Program-made: the position numbers and the translations under genes
Shown: piece after piece, positions 36,646 through 46,369 of the stretch
Layout of the letters: each line of letters opens with the position of its first letter
Position numbering within the stretch: the stretch's first letter is position 1
Notes under the pieces: generated by a model
Databases searched by the model: none
What the model was told of the DNA's origin: nothing
The model's input: the letters and a program-made list of their open reading frames with translations, nothing else
NCBI GenBank assembly: GCA_937916465.1
Contig: CALFTK010000019.1
Coordinates: forward strand, 1 to 64,000
Source: an uncultured Bacteroidales bacterium
GTDB lineage: Bacteria > Bacteroidota > Bacteroidia > Bacteroidales > Bacteroidaceae
Direction: 5' to 3'
DNA: 64,000 bases

Positions 36646-38937
36646 TCAATCAAAGAAACGTTCATTCAACATAAGTACACCAAGCGTTACGCCAAATATA
36701 CTGGAATGGTTGTCCGAAGAACAGAAGTTGAAAAAGACATTACAATTAATCTTGCCATACTGAGCCACCAGCGACAATTCGCCCATAAACTGAGGACGAG
36801 AAAACATCTTTCCCAAATATGCACTACCATTGTCATTGAGAATAGGATATATAGGCATATATGCATACACTTCACTTCTTAAATGAAAAATGTTATTAAT
36901 CAGATATATAGGCTTTATTCCGGCAGCCAGGTAGGCATTTGAACGGAATGAAGGATCGAACACGAACTTACTGTTCACTGTTGGCTCAAAATGTCCTGCC
37001 TGCATTATACTTGCCATATAATTGGTTGACAGGTTCTTAGTGGAATAGTAGGCACTGAAATAGTGTCCCAATACCACATTACTTGACAACTTGTTATAAC
37101 CATCTATCACACCCGACAGCTGCAACCACGATTGTGGTATTGGCTCCCATTCGCTACTCAACTCATTTTTAGGTTTATATAGTTCGTTTGCAGTAAACAT
37201 CTGAGCTACTAAAGTTTCAGAATGGCCAGATGTAGGATACTGCAACGTATTGAATGTATTACCTGTAAACTTTAGCGATGCTCCCAATATATTATGCCGT
37301 GTAACATCATACCTAAAATTGCTCAAATTTATATTCTTATTCTGTGTATAGTAATCCCTGTGATGTGCTGCACCAATAGAAAGAACCATTTTATGACTGT
37401 TTCTAAACGGTCTGGACATTTTTAATTTGGTAAAGAATTCTATCTCTTTATTCAAGGCAGGGTTTAAATCACCTTTGAATATGTAGTTTGAACGGAAATA
37501 GTTGATATTATTATATGCCATTTGTACCTGAAATGAAATAGGCACCTTAATAGGCAATTCAATCTGAGTAGTTAATTGAGCGTTATTGTATGCCTTGCCT
37601 ATCTGACCTTCCAACCTATACTTAATAGATTGCAAATCAAGCATCTTATATGATATAGCACCATATAACTGACTGGTAAAGCTGGTTGACAAAGCTCCAC
37701 CAATATCTATCATTGGACTATCGTTAATATTTACATCCAAATTCAAAGTATAAGTTGAATCGCTACTGTTAAATTCAGTTTTCGGAATAATCTCCTTTAT
37801 TATATCATCAGACAAAAGATAGAAGTATCCACGCTTTAACTGTTCATAGTCAAATTCTTCATCTTTATCCAATTTGAAACCACTCTTAATATATTCGCTC
37901 TGTTCACTGTTTCTGGTACCTGTTACATTTATCTTTTTAAACCTGGCTTTAGGCATACGTTTCTTAAATTCAGCACGTTCCGCCTGCAATACTAAAGTAT
38001 CTTTTCTGGCCGAAACACGACCTTTTATAGAATCTATCATATCAATTGCAGTATTGTAGCCAAGAGAATAAATCTCATCATACTTATGAAAATCCAGTAA
38101 TGCAATATGATTTAAATCCAGTTCTATCTTCACACCCGCACTATCCGGCATATTATAATCACTCTTCTGCATTATCATACTGCGTAGCTGGCCTACCAGA
38201 TCGTAATCAGAAGGTATGGGTTCATTACCAGAGACATTACATCCTATTACAAAATCCGGATTAAAATCGTTTACCATTACATCGTAAGGGAAGTTATCAT
38301 ATATACCTCCATCAAAAGCCAAAAGAGAATCAATTTTAATAGGCTTGAAAACCAACGGAAAAGACATGGAGGCTCTGACAGCATCGCCTAAATCGCCTTC
38401 ATCAAGAACAATGGTCTTTTTATTGTAAACATCTGCAGCCACAGCCCTAAATGGAACAAACAGACTATCAAAATCATTGTTACATGCTGCTGTACCTGCA
38501 GCATATATATCTACAAATGCCAGATTCATCTGTGTGGGATTCACCAAACTGTTTGCTGTTGTTCTTACCACCACCATTGAATCTAACGTTGCCAGCTCAA
38601 TCTGAGCTAAAGTGGGATTTGGTTCAGGCTGTTTATAGTAGAACTGATACCCTGCTTCCAATTTACCTGTGTACCAACGATTAAAGGCATCAGACTGAAT
38701 AAGTTCCTCCATCTCTTCCGGAGAATAGCCCATTGCATAAAGCGAACCAATAATAGCACCAATTGATGTGCCTGTTATATAATCAATAGGAATATTATTC
38801 TCTTCCAGTGCTTTAATGACACCTATATGCGCTATTCCTTTGGCTCCGCCACCACTTAGCACCAAGCCAACTGTTTCGCCAAAACAGAGGTGAATTGACA
38901 AAAACACCACGCACAAATATGCCACAAACCTTTTCAT
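36646..38937 (-). CDS. Patatin-like phospholipase with outer membrane barrel
   Basis: A 763-residue protein related to PlpD/type Vd autotransporters. A signal peptide (1-20) is followed by a patatin lipase domain (about 22-250): the oxyanion loop SGGGAKG, nucleophile GTSIGA and the catalytic Asp in FDGGIYDN. A POTRA-like region follows (about 340-400), then a C-terminal 16-strand-type beta barrel (about 420-763). It probably acts on phospholipids at the outer membrane. The longest frame starts at 38997, inside the htpG terminator. The ATG at 38937 starts the signal peptide and is used. Confidence 0.88.
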   Translation of the reverse strand: MKRFVAYLCVVFLSIHLCFGETVGLVLSGGGAKGIAHIGVIKALEENNIPIDYITGTSIGAIIGSLYAMGYSPEEMEELIQSDAFNRWYTGKLEAGYQFYYKQPEPNPTLAQIELATLDSMVVVRTTANSLVNPTQMNLAFVDIYAAGTAACNNDFDSLFVPFRAVAADVYNKKTIVLDEGDLGDAVRASMSFPLVFKPIKIDSLLAFDGGIYDNFPYDVMVNDFNPDFVIGCNVSGNEPIPSDYDLVGQLRSMIMQKSDYNMPDSAGVKIELDLNHIALLDFHKYDEIYSLGYNTAIDMIDSIKGRVSARKDTLVLQAERAEFKKRMPKARFKKINVTGTRNSEQSEYIKSGFKLDKDEEFDYEQLKRGYFYLLSDDIIKEIIPKTEFNSSDSTYTLNLDVNINDSPMIDIGGALSTSFTSQLYGAISYKMLDLQSIKYRLEGQIGKAYNNAQLTTQIELPIKVPISFQVQMAYNNINYFRSNYIFKGDLNPALNKEIEFFTKLKMSRPFRNSHKMVLSIGAAHHRDYYTQNKNINLSNFRYDVTRHNILGASLKFTGNTFNTLQYPTSGHSETLVAQMFTANELYKPKNELSSEWEPIPQSWLQLSGVIDGYNKLSSNVVLGHYFSAYYSTKNLSTNYMASIMQAGHFEPTVNSKFVFDPSFRSNAYLAAGIKPIYLINNIFHLRSEVYAYMPIYPILNDNGSAYLGKMFSRPQFMGELSLVAQYGKINCNVFFNFCSSDNHSSIFGVTLGVLMLNERFFD

Positions 38938-38942
38938 GTCTA

Positions 38943-38974
38943 TAAAAGTAGTGCAAAAAAAAGCACCATACAAA
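38943..38974 (-). promoter_or_regulatory. Promoter of the patatin gene, overlapping the htpG terminator
   Basis: The minus strand reads TTTG at 38974-38971 and TACTTTTA at 38950-38943, 20 bp apart. The ATG at 38937 is 5 nt beyond the -7 box, so the transcript is predicted to be leaderless or nearly so. Confidence 0.6.
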
Positions 38975-38991
38975 CTATATGGCGCTTTTTT
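38955..38991 (-). terminator. Terminator of clpC-htpG
   Basis: On the minus strand AGCGCCATA (38986-38978) pairs with TATGGTGCT (38970-38962), with a G-U pair and 7-nt loop, and ends in a run of eight T residues. Confidence 0.85.
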
Positions 38992-39009
38992 CAACATTTT
39001 TATTTTGAA

Positions 39010-41061
39010 TTATATCAAATCAACACTTCTCTTGATAAATGAATTCAGTGCTTCACCTTTAAGCATGCCATTCTGAAGAAGGGCCAGATCAATCAATTCA
39101 TGCACCACTTTATTACCGGCAGCATACTCTGAATAGATCTTTTTAATAGAATCTTCCTTATCTGAAATCTGTTTTTCAACATCTGCCAATTCATTTTTGA
39201 CATTTTCCGGAACATCCTCTTCTTTTTTACCTTCTTTAGACTTCTTCAGTTCATCAGCCTTAGCCTGAAGTTGCTCCAGTTCATTTGAAATAGGTGTAAC
39301 CTGACTGTTGCATGCAGCACCGGCTTCATCCATTACACGCTTTACAAGTTTATGGTCTTGGTTTATGATAACTGACATCATATCAGGCAATTCTCCGTAG
39401 AAACCCATACCGGATTGTATAGTAGCCATCTCCTTCATTCTACGCATATACTCACTGCGAGCTATCATTATAGGCAATGCATTTTCGCCCATAGACTGAA
39501 CATTCACATTGAAATCTACCTTATCCAGTTTTGGCATCTGACTATTGAATAGAGTAGTTACCATATTCTCTAAAGAATACTCTAATGCTACTGTTGCATT
39601 ATCCTCTTTTACAATAAGTTTATCTATAGAATCGCTGTCAACACGCTGGAAACGGATATTATTACCAAGTTTCTGTTCCAACATACCAACCACTGCAACA
39701 TCCAGATTATTATCCATTAAAAGAACATTATAACCCTTTGAAACAGCACTCTCTATATAACCATACTGTTCATCCTTATCGTTAGCATACAGATAGATAA
39801 TATTGCCGTTCTTATCGGTCTGGTTCGACTCTATAAGTTTCTTATATTCATCAAATGTAAAGTACTTACCATCAGTATCTTTAAACAGAGCAATCTTTTC
39901 CATTTTACCATAGAAATCTTCCTCTGTAAGCATTCCATAGTTTATAAAGAGCTTAACATCATCCCATTTTTCTTCAAAATCAGAACGATTGTTCTTAAAT
40001 ATAGCAGTCAGTCTATCTGCAACCTTTTTAGTGATATATCCTGAAATCTTCTTCACATTTGCATCACTCTGCAAATAAGAACGTGACACATTCAGAGGAA
40101 TATCAGGAGAATCAATAACACCATGAAGCAGAGTCATAAAATCGGGAACAATTCCTTCTACAGAATCGGTAACATAAACCTGATTACAATACAACTGTAT
40201 CTTGTTTTTCTGCAAATCCAGATTGCTCTTTACCTTTGGGAAATAAAGAATACCTGTCAAATTGAAAGGATAATCCACATTCAAATGTATCCAGAACAGA
40301 GGCTCATCCGACATAGGATATAGTTCCTTATAGAAATACTTGTAATCTTCATCTTTAAGTTCTGAAGGGGTCTTTGTCCAAAGCGGTTCAATATTGTTAA
40401 TAATGTTATCCTGATCAGTCTCAACATTTTTACCATCTTTCCACTCTTTCTTCTTTCCGCAAGCTATAGGAACTGGCAAGAAACGACAATACTTCTTCAG
40501 TAATCCCTCTATCTTGTTTTCGTCAAGAAACTCCTTACAATCATCGTCTATGTACATTATAATATCTGTACCACGCTGATCTTTATCAACCTCTTTTATA
40601 GTAAATTCAGGTGAACCATCACAACTCCATTTAATAGCCTGAGAACCCTCTTTATAAGATTTTGTAACAATCTCCACTTTACTTGAAACCATAAATGCAG
40701 AGTAGAATCCCAAACCAAAATGACCAATTATGGTGTTTGCATCATCCTTATACTTTTCCAAGAAATCGTTTGCACCTGAGAAAGCTATCTGATTAATATA
40801 CTTATCAATCTCTTCGGCAGTCATACCTATACCGTTGTCACTTACAGTAATGCTCTTCTTGCCAACAGTAATACGTACAGTGGTATCACCCAATTCGCCT
40901 TTGAATTCACCTTTCGAAGCCAAAGTTTTCAGTTTCTGGGTTGCATCAACCGCATTAGACACTATTTCACGAAGAAAAATTTCGTGATCGCTGTATAGAA
41001 ACTTCTTAATTACCGGAAAAATATTTTCCGTTGTTACTCCAATTGTACCCTTCTGTTTCAT
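39010..41061 (-). CDS. htpG: Molecular chaperone HtpG (Hsp90)
   Basis: The bacterial Hsp90, an ATP-driven chaperone of the cytoplasm. The 683 residues fit Bacteroidota HtpG. The GHKL ATP site is shown by EIFLREIVSNAVDA (about 28-41), DNGIGMTAEEI (about 76-86), and GHFGLGFYSAFMV (about 114-126); the middle domain has LNVSRSYLQ with the catalytic-loop Arg. A charged insertion (about 600-640) lies near the C-terminal dimerisation domain. It is 18 bp after clpC, so both are in one stress operon. Confidence 0.96.
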   Translation of the reverse strand: MKQKGTIGVTTENIFPVIKKFLYSDHEIFLREIVSNAVDATQKLKTLASKGEFKGELGDTTVRITVGKKSITVSDNGIGMTAEEIDKYINQIAFSGANDFLEKYKDDANTIIGHFGLGFYSAFMVSSKVEIVTKSYKEGSQAIKWSCDGSPEFTIKEVDKDQRGTDIIMYIDDDCKEFLDENKIEGLLKKYCRFLPVPIACGKKKEWKDGKNVETDQDNIINNIEPLWTKTPSELKDEDYKYFYKELYPMSDEPLFWIHLNVDYPFNLTGILYFPKVKSNLDLQKNKIQLYCNQVYVTDSVEGIVPDFMTLLHGVIDSPDIPLNVSRSYLQSDANVKKISGYITKKVADRLTAIFKNNRSDFEEKWDDVKLFINYGMLTEEDFYGKMEKIALFKDTDGKYFTFDEYKKLIESNQTDKNGNIIYLYANDKDEQYGYIESAVSKGYNVLLMDNNLDVAVVGMLEQKLGNNIRFQRVDSDSIDKLIVKEDNATVALEYSLENMVTTLFNSQMPKLDKVDFNVNVQSMGENALPIMIARSEYMRRMKEMATIQSGMGFYGELPDMMSVIINQDHKLVKRVMDEAGAACNSQVTPISNELEQLQAKADELKKSKEGKKEEDVPENVKNELADVEKQISDKEDSIKKIYSEYAAGNKVVHELIDLALLQNGMLKGEALNSFIKRSVDLI

Positions 41062-41079
41062 ATCTCTTTGTTTATCTAA

Positions 41080-43611
41080 TTATAATCTATTTTCTACCTT
41101 TATCTCCAGCTCTTTATCACCATCTTTATATGTAACTGCAATGGTATCGCCCAGTTTGCACTCATCTTCAATTAACATTTCTGACAATTTGTCTTCCAAA
41201 TATGTCTGTATGGCACGTTTCAACGGACGAGCGCCATACTCTGTGCTATAGCCTTTATCGGCAAGGAACGAATATGCTTCCGGTTGTAATTGTAATACAT
41301 AACCAAGTTCGGCCACTCTATATTTAAGTTTATCAACTTCTAAAGTAACAATCTCATTTATAGATTCTTTAGTCAACTGATGGAAAGTAATGATTTCATC
41401 AATTCTATTGATAAATTCAGGAGCAAACGATTTATTCAAGGCCTTTCTTATAAGCTCTTGAGCCAACTCTTCCTTACCGGCATCGGTTGTATTAAAACCA
41501 ACACCTCTTCCAAAATCCTTAACCTGACGCGATCCAATATTTGATGTCATTATAATGATGGTATTTCTAAAATCTACAGTTCTGCCATCACTATCGGTCA
41601 AACGACCTTCATCCATTACTTGCAACAATATATTGAATACATCCTGATGTGCCTTCTCTATTTCATCCAAAAGCACAATAGAGTAGGGCTTTCTACGAAC
41701 CTTTTCGGTTAATTGACCACCATTTTCATAGCCAACATATCCCGGAGGCGCACCAACCAGACGTGACACAGTGAACTTTTCCATAAATTCACTCATATCT
41801 ATACGAATCAATGCATCTGCACTTCCAAACAGTTGTTCTGCAAGTTCTTTTGCCAACAGCGTTTTACCTACACCTGTAGGTCCCAAAAAGAGGAATGTAC
41901 CAATAGGTTTGTTAGGATTTTTCAAACCAACTCTACTTCTGCGAATAGCTTTGGCAACCATATCTACAGCCTGCTGCTGATCTATAACTTTCTTATTCAG
42001 TATGGTGGCTAAGCCTTTTATTCGCATACCCTCTTCCTGAGCTATCTTCTGTACCGGCACGCCACTTATCATAGATACCACATTAGCAATATTTTCTGCA
42101 GTAACTACTTCACGTTGCTCTTTAAGAGACTCTTCCCAACCTTTTTTTAGTTGTTCCAACTGTACACCAAGATTTTTCTCTGAATCTCTGTATTTTGCAG
42201 CCAATTCAAAGTCCTGTCTAAGAACAGCATCATTCTTTCCCTTACGAGCCTCGTCAATAAGTTTTTCCTGTTCTTCAATCTCTTTAGGAACCGACATATT
42301 AAACAGATGAGTACGGGCTCCTGCTTCATCCAGAACATCTATAGCCTTATCGGGAAAACTTCTGTCCGAAATGTATCTTTCAGTTAGTTTTACACAAGCA
42401 ACTATTGCATCATCCGAATATGTAACATTATGATGATCTTCATAATAACTCTTGATATTCTGAAGTATGGCTATGGTCTCTTCCGGTGATGTAGGTTCTA
42501 CCAGCACTTTCTGGAATCGGCGTTCCAAAGCGCCATCCTTTTCTATAGTCTTACGATATTCATCTATTGTTGTTGCACCTATACATTGAAACTCTCCACG
42601 CGACAGGGCAGGTTTCAACATATTTGCAGCATCCATAGAACCGGGTGCAGAACCTGCTCCAATTATGGTATGAACTTCGTCTATAAAAATAATAATGTCA
42701 GGATTTTTCTTTAGCTCTTGCATAATAGAGCGAAGCCTCTCTTCAAACTGACCTCTATACTTTGTACCTGCCACTACTGCAGCCATATCCAAAGAAAGCA
42801 GACGTTTACCAAACAGTATTCTCGAAACCTTTCTTTCAACAATACGTTGTGCAAGTCCCTCTACGATAGCCGATTTACCCACACCGGGTTCACCTATCAG
42901 GATAGGGTTATTCTTTTTTCTGCGACTCAATATCTGAGCCAAACGTTCTATCTCTTTCTCTCTGCCAATTACAGGGTCCAGTTTACCTTCTTGGGCAGCC
43001 AAAGTAAGATCGGTTGTAAACGAATCCAAAACCGGAGTATTTGTACCGGAACCACTCTTAACCTTTTTGGTCTTTTGAGACTCTTGTTGCTGATTCATTC
43101 CTCCCGATACAGACATCAATCCATCGTCATCATCATCGTTTTCATCGTCTATATCTTCATTTGAATCGGCTCCCATATTCGCTATATTGCCAAGAGACAG
43201 TTCGCCCACAATTCGCTTATAATTAACATCATACTGCTGCAACAATGAAGCAACACTATTAGAATTTTCTCTTACAATAGCCAACAAAAGATGCTCCGGG
43301 TCAACCTCTTCCTGTTTGTGTAGTCTGGCCTCTAACATACTTATTCTGATAATCCTGTTCACCACCGATGAAAGAGTCATATCATCTATATTGACATTCG
43401 AATTCTCTACGTTCAATGATTCTAATTGCTGTTTCAACATGCTTAAATCAATCTGCATTGATGCAAGCAGTTCTACAGCCTTGTTGTTTCCATCACGAAG
43501 GATTGCAAGCATAAGGTCTTCCGGCATCACCATAGAGTGGTGCAAACGCTCCGCTTCCTCCTTACAGAGTATCAGAATAGTATTTACTCGTTCCGATAAT
43601 TTTCTATCCAT
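41080..43611 (-). CDS. clpC: ATP-dependent Clp protease ATP-binding subunit ClpC
   Basis: A two-ring AAA+ unfoldase that feeds proteins to ClpP. The 843 residues include an N-terminal Clp repeat domain (1-150), an acidic linker, AAA-1 with Walker A GEPGVGKS (about 239-246) and a UVR-like segment (about 420-455). AAA-2 follows with GPTGVGKT (about 578-585), SEFMEKF and the ClpX-type tripeptide region. The longest frame begins at 43677, upstream of the promoter. The ATG at 43611 (MDRKLSERV) is used. It is followed by htpG. Confidence 0.94.
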   Translation of the reverse strand: MDRKLSERVNTILILCKEEAERLHHSMVMPEDLMLAILRDGNNKAVELLASMQIDLSMLKQQLESLNVENSNVNIDDMTLSSVVNRIIRISMLEARLHKQEEVDPEHLLLAIVRENSNSVASLLQQYDVNYKRIVGELSLGNIANMGADSNEDIDDENDDDDDGLMSVSGGMNQQQESQKTKKVKSGSGTNTPVLDSFTTDLTLAAQEGKLDPVIGREKEIERLAQILSRRKKNNPILIGEPGVGKSAIVEGLAQRIVERKVSRILFGKRLLSLDMAAVVAGTKYRGQFEERLRSIMQELKKNPDIIIFIDEVHTIIGAGSAPGSMDAANMLKPALSRGEFQCIGATTIDEYRKTIEKDGALERRFQKVLVEPTSPEETIAILQNIKSYYEDHHNVTYSDDAIVACVKLTERYISDRSFPDKAIDVLDEAGARTHLFNMSVPKEIEEQEKLIDEARKGKNDAVLRQDFELAAKYRDSEKNLGVQLEQLKKGWEESLKEQREVVTAENIANVVSMISGVPVQKIAQEEGMRIKGLATILNKKVIDQQQAVDMVAKAIRRSRVGLKNPNKPIGTFLFLGPTGVGKTLLAKELAEQLFGSADALIRIDMSEFMEKFTVSRLVGAPPGYVGYENGGQLTEKVRRKPYSIVLLDEIEKAHQDVFNILLQVMDEGRLTDSDGRTVDFRNTIIIMTSNIGSRQVKDFGRGVGFNTTDAGKEELAQELIRKALNKSFAPEFINRIDEIITFHQLTKESINEIVTLEVDKLKYRVAELGYVLQLQPEAYSFLADKGYSTEYGARPLKRAIQTYLEDKLSEMLIEDECKLGDTIAVTYKDGDKELEIKVENRL

Positions 43612-43644
43612 ATCTATTACTTTATATAAATCACTATGAATATC

Positions 43645-43660
43645 AGCAAAAGTTGTGCCA
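43645..43660 (-). promoter_or_regulatory. Candidate sigma-54 promoter of clpC-htpG
   Basis: The minus strand reads TGGCAC (43660-43655), five bases, TTGC (43649-43646) and T: the full -24/-12 consensus with GG and GC exactly 10 bp apart. Transcription would start near 43635, about 24 nt before the clpC ATG. The AACTTTTG within it is also a one-mismatch -7 box for the major sigma factor, so either reading is possible. Confidence 0.55.
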
Positions 43661-43728
43661 TAAAATGTGGGTGACATAAAGTCGCACTATAAAAAAGAAT
43701 GAATATACCCCATACCTTATTAAAAATA

Positions 43729-43738
43729 CGCGCGCGCG
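43729..43738. repeat. (CG)5 dinucleotide tract
   Basis: Five CG units in an otherwise very AT-rich region between the divergent clpC and gyrA promoters. Alternating CG can form Z-DNA under negative supercoiling. Confidence 0.8.
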
Positions 43739-43740
43739 AG

Positions 43741-43771
43741 TTGTTTATTTAAATAAAAACAAGTACCTTTG
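43741..43771 (+). promoter_or_regulatory. Promoter of gyrA
   Basis: TTG (43741-43743) and TACCTTTG (43764-43771) are 20 bp apart. The leader is about 55 nt. Confidence 0.7.
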
Positions 43772-43831
43772 TAATGCTGTATGCCAATATAAGGCAGTAA
43801 CGGCAGTATTAAACATAATTTTTATAAGAAA

Positions 43832-46345
43832 TTGGAACAGGATAGAATTATTAAGGTGAACATTGAAGAGGAGATGAAATCCTCGTATATAGATTATTCA
43901 ATGTCAGTTATAGTAGCTCGTGCCTTACCTGATGCAAGAGACGGACTAAAACCGGTACATAGAAGAATTCTGTATAGTATGATGCGCGACGGTAACACTT
44001 CAGACAAAGCATATCGCAAGTCGGCACGTACGGTAGGTGATGTATTGGGACATTTCCATCCTCATGGTGATTCATCTGTATATGGTGCGTTGGTACGTCT
44101 TGCACAAGATTGGGTAATGCGTTATCCACTGGTAGATGGACAGGGTAACTTTGGTTCAATAGATGGTGACAGCCCTGCCGCTATGCGTTATACTGAAGTC
44201 AGACTGAGAAAGATTGGCGAAGATATGATGCAGGATATCTACAAGCATACAGTAGATTTCGTACCAAACTATGATAACAAAGAAGAAGAACCAACCATTC
44301 TGCCAACCTGCCTTCCGAACCTACTCATTAACGGTTCATCAGGTATTGCAGTAGGTATGGCAACCAATATGCCTCCACACAATATTTCGGAAGTTCTTGA
44401 CGGATGTATGGCCATGGTTGACAACCCGGACATATCAGTGGAGGAACTTATGCAGTTTGTGAAAGCTCCCGATTTCCCAACCGGAGGTTTCATATATGGT
44501 ATGAGTGGAGTACGCGAAGCATACGAAACGGGTAGGGGACGTGTAATAATGCGTGCCCGCACAGAAATTGAAGCCGGTCCACAACACGATAAGATTATAG
44601 TTACAGAGATTCCGTATAATGTAAACAAAGCAGAGCTTATTAAGTTTATTGCAGATCTGGTTGCAGACAAACGTATAGAAGGAATTAGCAATGTAAATGA
44701 CGAATCGGACCGCGAAGGTATGCGTATAGTCATTGATGTAAAGAAGGATGCCAATGCAAATGTTGTATTGAACAAACTCTTTAAGATGACCCAATTGCAG
44801 TCTTCATTCGGTGTAAACAACATCGCATTGGTAAAAGGACGTCCTAAGTGCTTGAACCTGCGCGAATTGATTAAGTGTTTTGTAGATCACCGTCACGAAG
44901 TTGTAATTCGCAGAACCAAGCACGATTTGGAAGAGGCAAAAAAACGCGCTCACATACTGGAAGGACTTATTATTGCTTCAGACAATATTGACGAAGTAAT
45001 TAGAATAATAAAGACAGCTAAATCTCCGGCAGATGCTATTCAGGGACTTATGGACAGATTCTCTTTAGACGAAGTTCAAGCCAAGGCAATAGTAGAGATG
45101 AGATTACGTCAGCTCACAGCGCTTATGCAAGATCAGTTGCATAACGAATATAACGAACTGATGGCAAAGATTGAATATCTGCAGAGCATTCTGGATGATC
45201 CCGAAAAGTGTAAAGAGGTAATCAAGAGCGAAATGCAGACAGTAAAAGACAAGTACGGTGACGAAAGAAAAACAGAGATAGTACTTGCATCAGAAGAATT
45301 CAATCCGGAAGACTTCTATGCAGACGAACCTATGATTATAACCATATCACACCTTGGTTATATAAAGCGTACTCCTCTAACAGAATACAGATTGCAGAGT
45401 AGGGGTGGAGTAGGTTCTAAGGGTAGTAGCAAACGTGAAGAGGACTTTATTGAACATATCTTCACAGCTTCCATGCATAACTACATACTCTTCTTTACAG
45501 AAAAGGGACGTTGTTATTGGTTGAAGGTATATGACATACCTGAAGGAGCAAAGAGTTCAAAGGGACGTGCTATCCAGAACATACTCAATTTGGATATAGA
45601 GAACAGAATTACTGCATCTATAACCATCAAGTCACTTAACGACAAAGAGTTTACATCAACTCATAGCTTGATTTTCTGTACTCAGAATGGTACTATCAAG
45701 AAGACATCGTTAGAAGACTATTCAAGACCACGCCAGAATGGTATCAATGCCATTAACCTGGTAGAAGGTGATAAGGTAGTAGCAGTTCGTCTTACAAATG
45801 GTGAAAACGACATTCTTGTAGCCAACAGCAATGGTCGTGCAGTAAGATTTAACGAAAGTACAGTCCGCAATATGGGTAGAAATGCTACCGGTGTTCGTGC
45901 TATCACACTTGACAATGATGGTCAAGACCACGTTGTAGGAATGATTGCAATAGAAAATCCGGAAGAAGAGACTGTAATGATAGTATCGGAATATGGATAT
46001 GGTAAACGTTCTGAAATAGAAGATTACAGAAAAACAAACCGTGGTGGTAAAGGTGTCAAGACCATCAATATTACCGAAAAGACAGGTAAACTTATATCTA
46101 TCCAATCTGTTACAGACGATAACGATTTGATGATTATCAACAAGAGCGGTATAACGCTGCGTCTTGATGTATCTACCATACGTGTTATGGGACGTGCCAC
46201 ACAGGGTGTAAGACTTATCAATTTGGAGAAACGTGGAGACCAGATTGCTTCTATCTGTAAAGTAAACAGCGAACCGGAAGTTACCGAAGAAACAGAAGCT
46301 ACCAATGGTGAAAACGTTGACACTGTAGAAAATGGAAATAATTAA
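43832..46345 (+). CDS. gyrA: DNA gyrase subunit A
   Basis: The DNA-breaking subunit of gyrase, which adds negative supercoils. The 837 residues include the winged-helix and tower domains, with active Tyr120 in AAMRYTE and the quinolone region [12 protein letters not shown] (about 76-87). The C-terminal beta-pinwheel (about 500-810) has repeats such as [10 protein letters not shown] and [12 protein letters not shown]. The start must be TTG at 43832: no in-frame ATG or GTG lies between it and upstream sequence, and the next ATG (residue 15) would remove conserved N-terminal residues. A TPR protein gene follows after 24 bp. Confidence 0.95.
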   Translation: MEQDRIIKVNIEEEMKSSYIDYSMSVIVARALPDARDGLKPVHRRILYSMMRDGNTSDKAYRKSARTVGDVLGHFHPHGDSSVYGALVRLAQDWVMRYPLVDGQGNFGSIDGDSPAAMRYTEVRLRKIGEDMMQDIYKHTVDFVPNYDNKEEEPTILPTCLPNLLINGSSGIAVGMATNMPPHNISEVLDGCMAMVDNPDISVEELMQFVKAPDFPTGGFIYGMSGVREAYETGRGRVIMRARTEIEAGPQHDKIIVTEIPYNVNKAELIKFIADLVADKRIEGISNVNDESDREGMRIVIDVKKDANANVVLNKLFKMTQLQSSFGVNNIALVKGRPKCLNLRELIKCFVDHRHEVVIRRTKHDLEEAKKRAHILEGLIIASDNIDEVIRIIKTAKSPADAIQGLMDRFSLDEVQAKAIVEMRLRQLTALMQDQLHNEYNELMAKIEYLQSILDDPEKCKEVIKSEMQTVKDKYGDERKTEIVLASEEFNPEDFYADEPMIITISHLGYIKRTPLTEYRLQSRGGVGSKGSSKREEDFIEHIFTASMHNYILFFTEKGRCYWLKVYDIPEGAKSSKGRAIQNILNLDIENRITASITIKSLNDKEFTSTHSLIFCTQNGTIKKTSLEDYSRPRQNGINAINLVEGDKVVAVRLTNGENDILVANSNGRAVRFNESTVRNMGRNATGVRAITLDNDGQDHVVGMIAIENPEEETVMIVSEYGYGKRSEIEDYRKTNRGGKGVKTINITEKTGKLISIQSVTDDNDLMIINKSGITLRLDVSTIRVMGRATQGVRLINLEKRGDQIASICKVNSEPEVTEETEATNGENVDTVENGNN

Positions 46346-46369
46346 TTAACAGCTAAATAACAAATAAAA

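Noticed and set aside
44081..44100. Gly at the position of E. coli GyrA Asp87, a known [19 protein letters not shown] site
   Set aside because: This position varies naturally in Bacteroidota GyrA, while the Ser83 equivalent is intact, so resistance cannot be inferred.
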